Shown in pieces: positions 62,252 to 64,000 of a stretch of DNA of 64,000 nucleotides. Both the position numbers and the translations under genes were made by a program. Below the pieces are notes generated by a model, which saw nothing but the letters and a program-made list of their open reading frames with translations, did not search any database and was not told the origin of the DNA. The stretch lies in assembly GCA_037045145.1 (NCBI GenBank), contig JBAOIA010000005.1, forward strand, positions 16,718-80,717. The letters run 5' to 3'. Origin of the DNA: Bacteroidia bacterium. GTDB taxonomy: Bacteria; Bacteroidota; Bacteroidia; AKYH767-A; OLB10. Numbering within the stretch: the stretch's first letter is position 1; each line of letters begins with the position of its first letter.

Positions 62252-63678
62252 TGACTAAGGAACGTTTTTTTAATTTCATTCAACATCCGTTAAGCATACA
62301 TGCCAATGATATTGAAGAGCTGGAACAAATCATTGAGCAGTTTCCCTATTTTCAGACTGCCAGATTGATTTACACCAAATCACTTCACAATGAAAACAGT
62401 TATTTATTCAATGACGAATTAAAACGAACTGCTGCCTTTGCTGCCGATCGAAATGTTCTGTATAAACTCATTCACACCATCAATAAGGATATTACTATTG
62501 ATGAATCTGACAATATTATTTCAGAAGATGTTGCATCAAAAACTGAAATTTATCCTGCACAAGAAACATCAGAACTGAGCGCACATATATTCGAAGAAAA
62601 AGCAGAAACTAACGAACAGGCAATTGTATTTGAAGCAATAGAAGATTCGGAATCGCAAGATGAACCCATCATATTTGAAGAAAAGACATTCGCTACGGAG
62701 CAAAGCGAGCCAATTATTTTTGAAGAGAAGCAACCTGAAATCGTAACACCTGAAGCAATAGTTTTTACAGCTATTAACGAGCCTCTCACTGCTGAAAGTG
62801 TAGAAACAGATGCAATTGATACTTCAAATAAAATTACAGTTAACGAGGCGGTGAAAAATGAACAGCCGCTGACACCGGCAGAAATTTTGTCGCAGCGACT
62901 GCGAGAAATTGAATCGCAATTAGAAGACAAAAAAGCAGAATCAACTGAAACGGTTGCTGTGCCGAAAGAAAAAACAACTTTCCCTGAGCCACCTCAAATT
63001 ACAGAACCTTTAATAACTCAGCCTGAAGTGTTGCCTGAAAGTGCTGAAATCAATACCGCGGAGCATGAAATTAGTAATGGCGAAACGGTTATTCCCCAAC
63101 CTGTAGAAGAAGAAAATCTGATAGCCCCTTTACCCCAAAGCTTCGAAAGAGCTATTGAAGATGTGGCAGAAAGTCCGAAAACACAACCCACTTTGAATGA
63201 AGAAATTGATACCCCTGATACCATTATTCCAACGGAAGTAAAACCGTTGACTGAGGCTGATAAAAATGAAAAACATTCATTTTCTGACTGGCTACATCGT
63301 TTTCAGCCACAAGAAGAAAAAAAAACATTAAGTCATAATGTTTTAGTTGAGCCTGATAAATTCAAAAACCTCATTAACAATGATTTATCAGATGAAATTG
63401 AAACAAGAAATACAAACAGTGAAATCGTAAATCAATTTATACAAAATGAGCCCCGTATAGAAAGTAGCAAGACCAAGTTTTTCAGTCCGGGCAATATGGC
63501 CAAGTCAAGTGTTGCAGATGTTTCTGACATAGTTTCAGAAACATTGGCAAAAATTTATTTAGGTCAAAACAATTTTAGCAAGGCTATTCAAACCTATGAA
63601 AAACTGATGTTGAAATATCCGGAAAAAAGTGTTTACTTTGCAGCCCTTATTAAAGAAATAAAGAAATCACAGATTTAA
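62251..63678 (+). CDS. Acidic repeat-containing protein with TPR-like end
   Basis: A 475-residue protein. Residues 1-80 form a helical domain (FFNFIQHPLSIHANDIEELE); residues about 83-420 are acidic and low-complexity. In residues 111-183 there are five tandem units of about 15 residues built on (A/P)-hydrophobic-hydrophobic-F-E, for example PIIFEEKTFATEQSE. The last 65 residues hold one TPR-like hairpin (IVSETLAKIYLGQNNFSKAI). No signal peptide. It is a Bacteroidota protein common between lptE and secG; function unknown, perhaps a scaffold. Confidence 0.75.
   Translation: MTKERFFNFIQHPLSIHANDIEELEQIIEQFPYFQTARLIYTKSLHNENSYLFNDELKRTAAFAADRNVLYKLIHTINKDITIDESDNIISEDVASKTEIYPAQETSELSAHIFEEKAETNEQAIVFEAIEDSESQDEPIIFEEKTFATEQSEPIIFEEKQPEIVTPEAIVFTAINEPLTAESVETDAIDTSNKITVNEAVKNEQPLTPAEILSQRLREIESQLEDKKAESTETVAVPKEKTTFPEPPQITEPLITQPEVLPESAEINTAEHEISNGETVIPQPVEEENLIAPLPQSFERAIEDVAESPKTQPTLNEEIDTPDTIIPTEVKPLTEADKNEKHSFSDWLHRFQPQEEKKTLSHNVLVEPDKFKNLINNDLSDEIETRNTNSEIVNQFIQNEPRIESSKTKFFSPGNMAKSSVADVSDIVSETLAKIYLGQNNFSKAIQTYEKLMLKYPEKSVYFAALIKEIKKSQI
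62581..62799 (+). repeat. Tandem 45-bp (15-residue) protein repeats
   Basis: Five units beginning at residues 111, 124, 139, 154 and 169 of the acidic protein; the last three spacings are exactly 15 residues. Core sequences are AHIFEEK, AIVFEAI, PIIFEEK, PIIFEEK and AIVFTAI. Confidence 0.7.
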
Positions 63679-63690
63679 TATTCAATCAAT

Positions 63691-64000
63691 ATGTACACTT
63701 TAATTACCGTGTTAATAATTTTAATTAGTGTTTTATTATGCTTTGCCGTTTTGGTTCAAAACTCAAAAGGCGGAGGTTTAGCTTCCGGATTTTCTGCACC
63801 GCAACAAATTATGGGCGTACGTAAAACCACTGACTTTCTTGAAAAGTTTACCTGGGGATTAGGAACAGCATTAATTGTTTTTTGTGTTGTAGCAAACTTT
63901 ATGACTCCCGGCAGCAATAGCAACACTGAAGTAAGATCATCCTCTATACAAGAGCAAATTGACAATGCAACACTACCAGCAGCACCACAGGCGCCATTGC
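63691..64000 (+). CDS. secG: SecG preprotein translocase subunit (partial, runs off the right edge)
   Basis: The first 103 codons are visible. MYTLITVLIILISVLLCFAV is the first membrane helix, followed by LVQNSKGGGLASGFSAPQQ, the typical SecG loop, and a second helix (LGTALIVFCVVANF). The gene is 12 bp after the acidic repeat protein. SecG assists SecYEG export at the inner membrane. Confidence 0.93.
   Translation, partial: MYTLITVLIILISVLLCFAVLVQNSKGGGLASGFSAPQQIMGVRKTTDFLEKFTWGLGTALIVFCVVANFMTPGSNSNTEVRSSSIQEQIDNATLPAAPQAPL

Overview
The window is an AT-rich chromosomal segment of a Bacteroidota bacterium, most likely from the Chitinophagales/Sphingobacteriales side of the phylum (the class is an inference). 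The evidence is a type IX secretion/gliding core (porP, gldK, gldL, gldM, gldN), several secreted proteins with the Por/T9SS type A C-terminal sorting domain, a short (288-residue) primary sigma factor, Bacteroidota-type promoters (TTTG, 19-21 bp, TAnnTTTG) and phylum-typical DUF families (DUF4294, DUF5522, DUF2279, DUF7033-type deacetylase). No rRNA, tRNA, CRISPR array or intact transposase was seen.

Layout. 0-15 kb: the start of a large exported protein running off the left edge, an XRE regulator with a striking operator-like repeat array, a lipoprotein acid phosphatase, guaB, a DUF4294 protein, a biotin carboxylase, pckA, two T9SS cargo proteins (a choice-anchor V protein and a GH18 chitinase-like enzyme), then a leftward operon of phosphopantetheinyl transferase, geranylgeranylglyceryl-phosphate synthase, pnuC and a NadR-like kinase, divergent from ahcY. 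15.3-20.1 kb: an accessory patch holding a MerC-like protein with a Cys-rich tail, a frameshifted membrane protein coupled to a small XRE regulator, an unusual CitE-like/SGNH-like fusion, a GNAT gene, and two diverged copies of a ~135 bp direct repeat. 20.1-30 kb: ABC exporter plus Nudix hydrolase, a T9SS cargo hydrolase that lacks its nucleophile, an ACC deaminase-like enzyme, an acyl-CoA carboxyltransferase, a PlsC-type acyltransferase, rpsP and rimM.

29.6-40.2 kb is a long rightward run of tightly packed genes: CcmF/CcsA-type haem lyase, DUF2520 reductase-like protein, kdsC, UbiA prenyltransferase, polysaccharide deacetylase, FemAB/GNAT-like protein, upp, a membrane protein, a YjjG-like phosphatase, rsgA, dtd and a MazG-like pyrophosphohydrolase. 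40.2-49 kb: outer-membrane barrel lipoprotein, CDF metal exporter, rpoD, a small secreted protein resembling the GldM C-terminal domain, DUF2279, MerR, M23 peptidase and alaS.

49-58.7 kb is the leftward topA - arginase-fold protein - porP - gldK - gldL - gldM - gldN block, the secretion motor and outer-membrane scaffold that would export the T9SS cargo encoded elsewhere in the window. 58.9-64 kb runs rightward: miaB, a sigma-54-type activator without an obvious sensor domain, lptE, a repeat-containing acidic TPR-like protein and the start of secG.

Most of the window is ordinary core genome. The most interesting unexplained items are the CitE-SGNH fusion and its repeat-flanked neighbourhood, the 20-bp-phased operator array at 1.7 kb, the arginase-fold protein with altered metal ligands inside the T9SS block, the free-standing GldM_C-like protein, and the pair of archaeal-type lipid enzymes (GGGP synthase and UbiA). 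I found no complete, clearly new multi-gene system.
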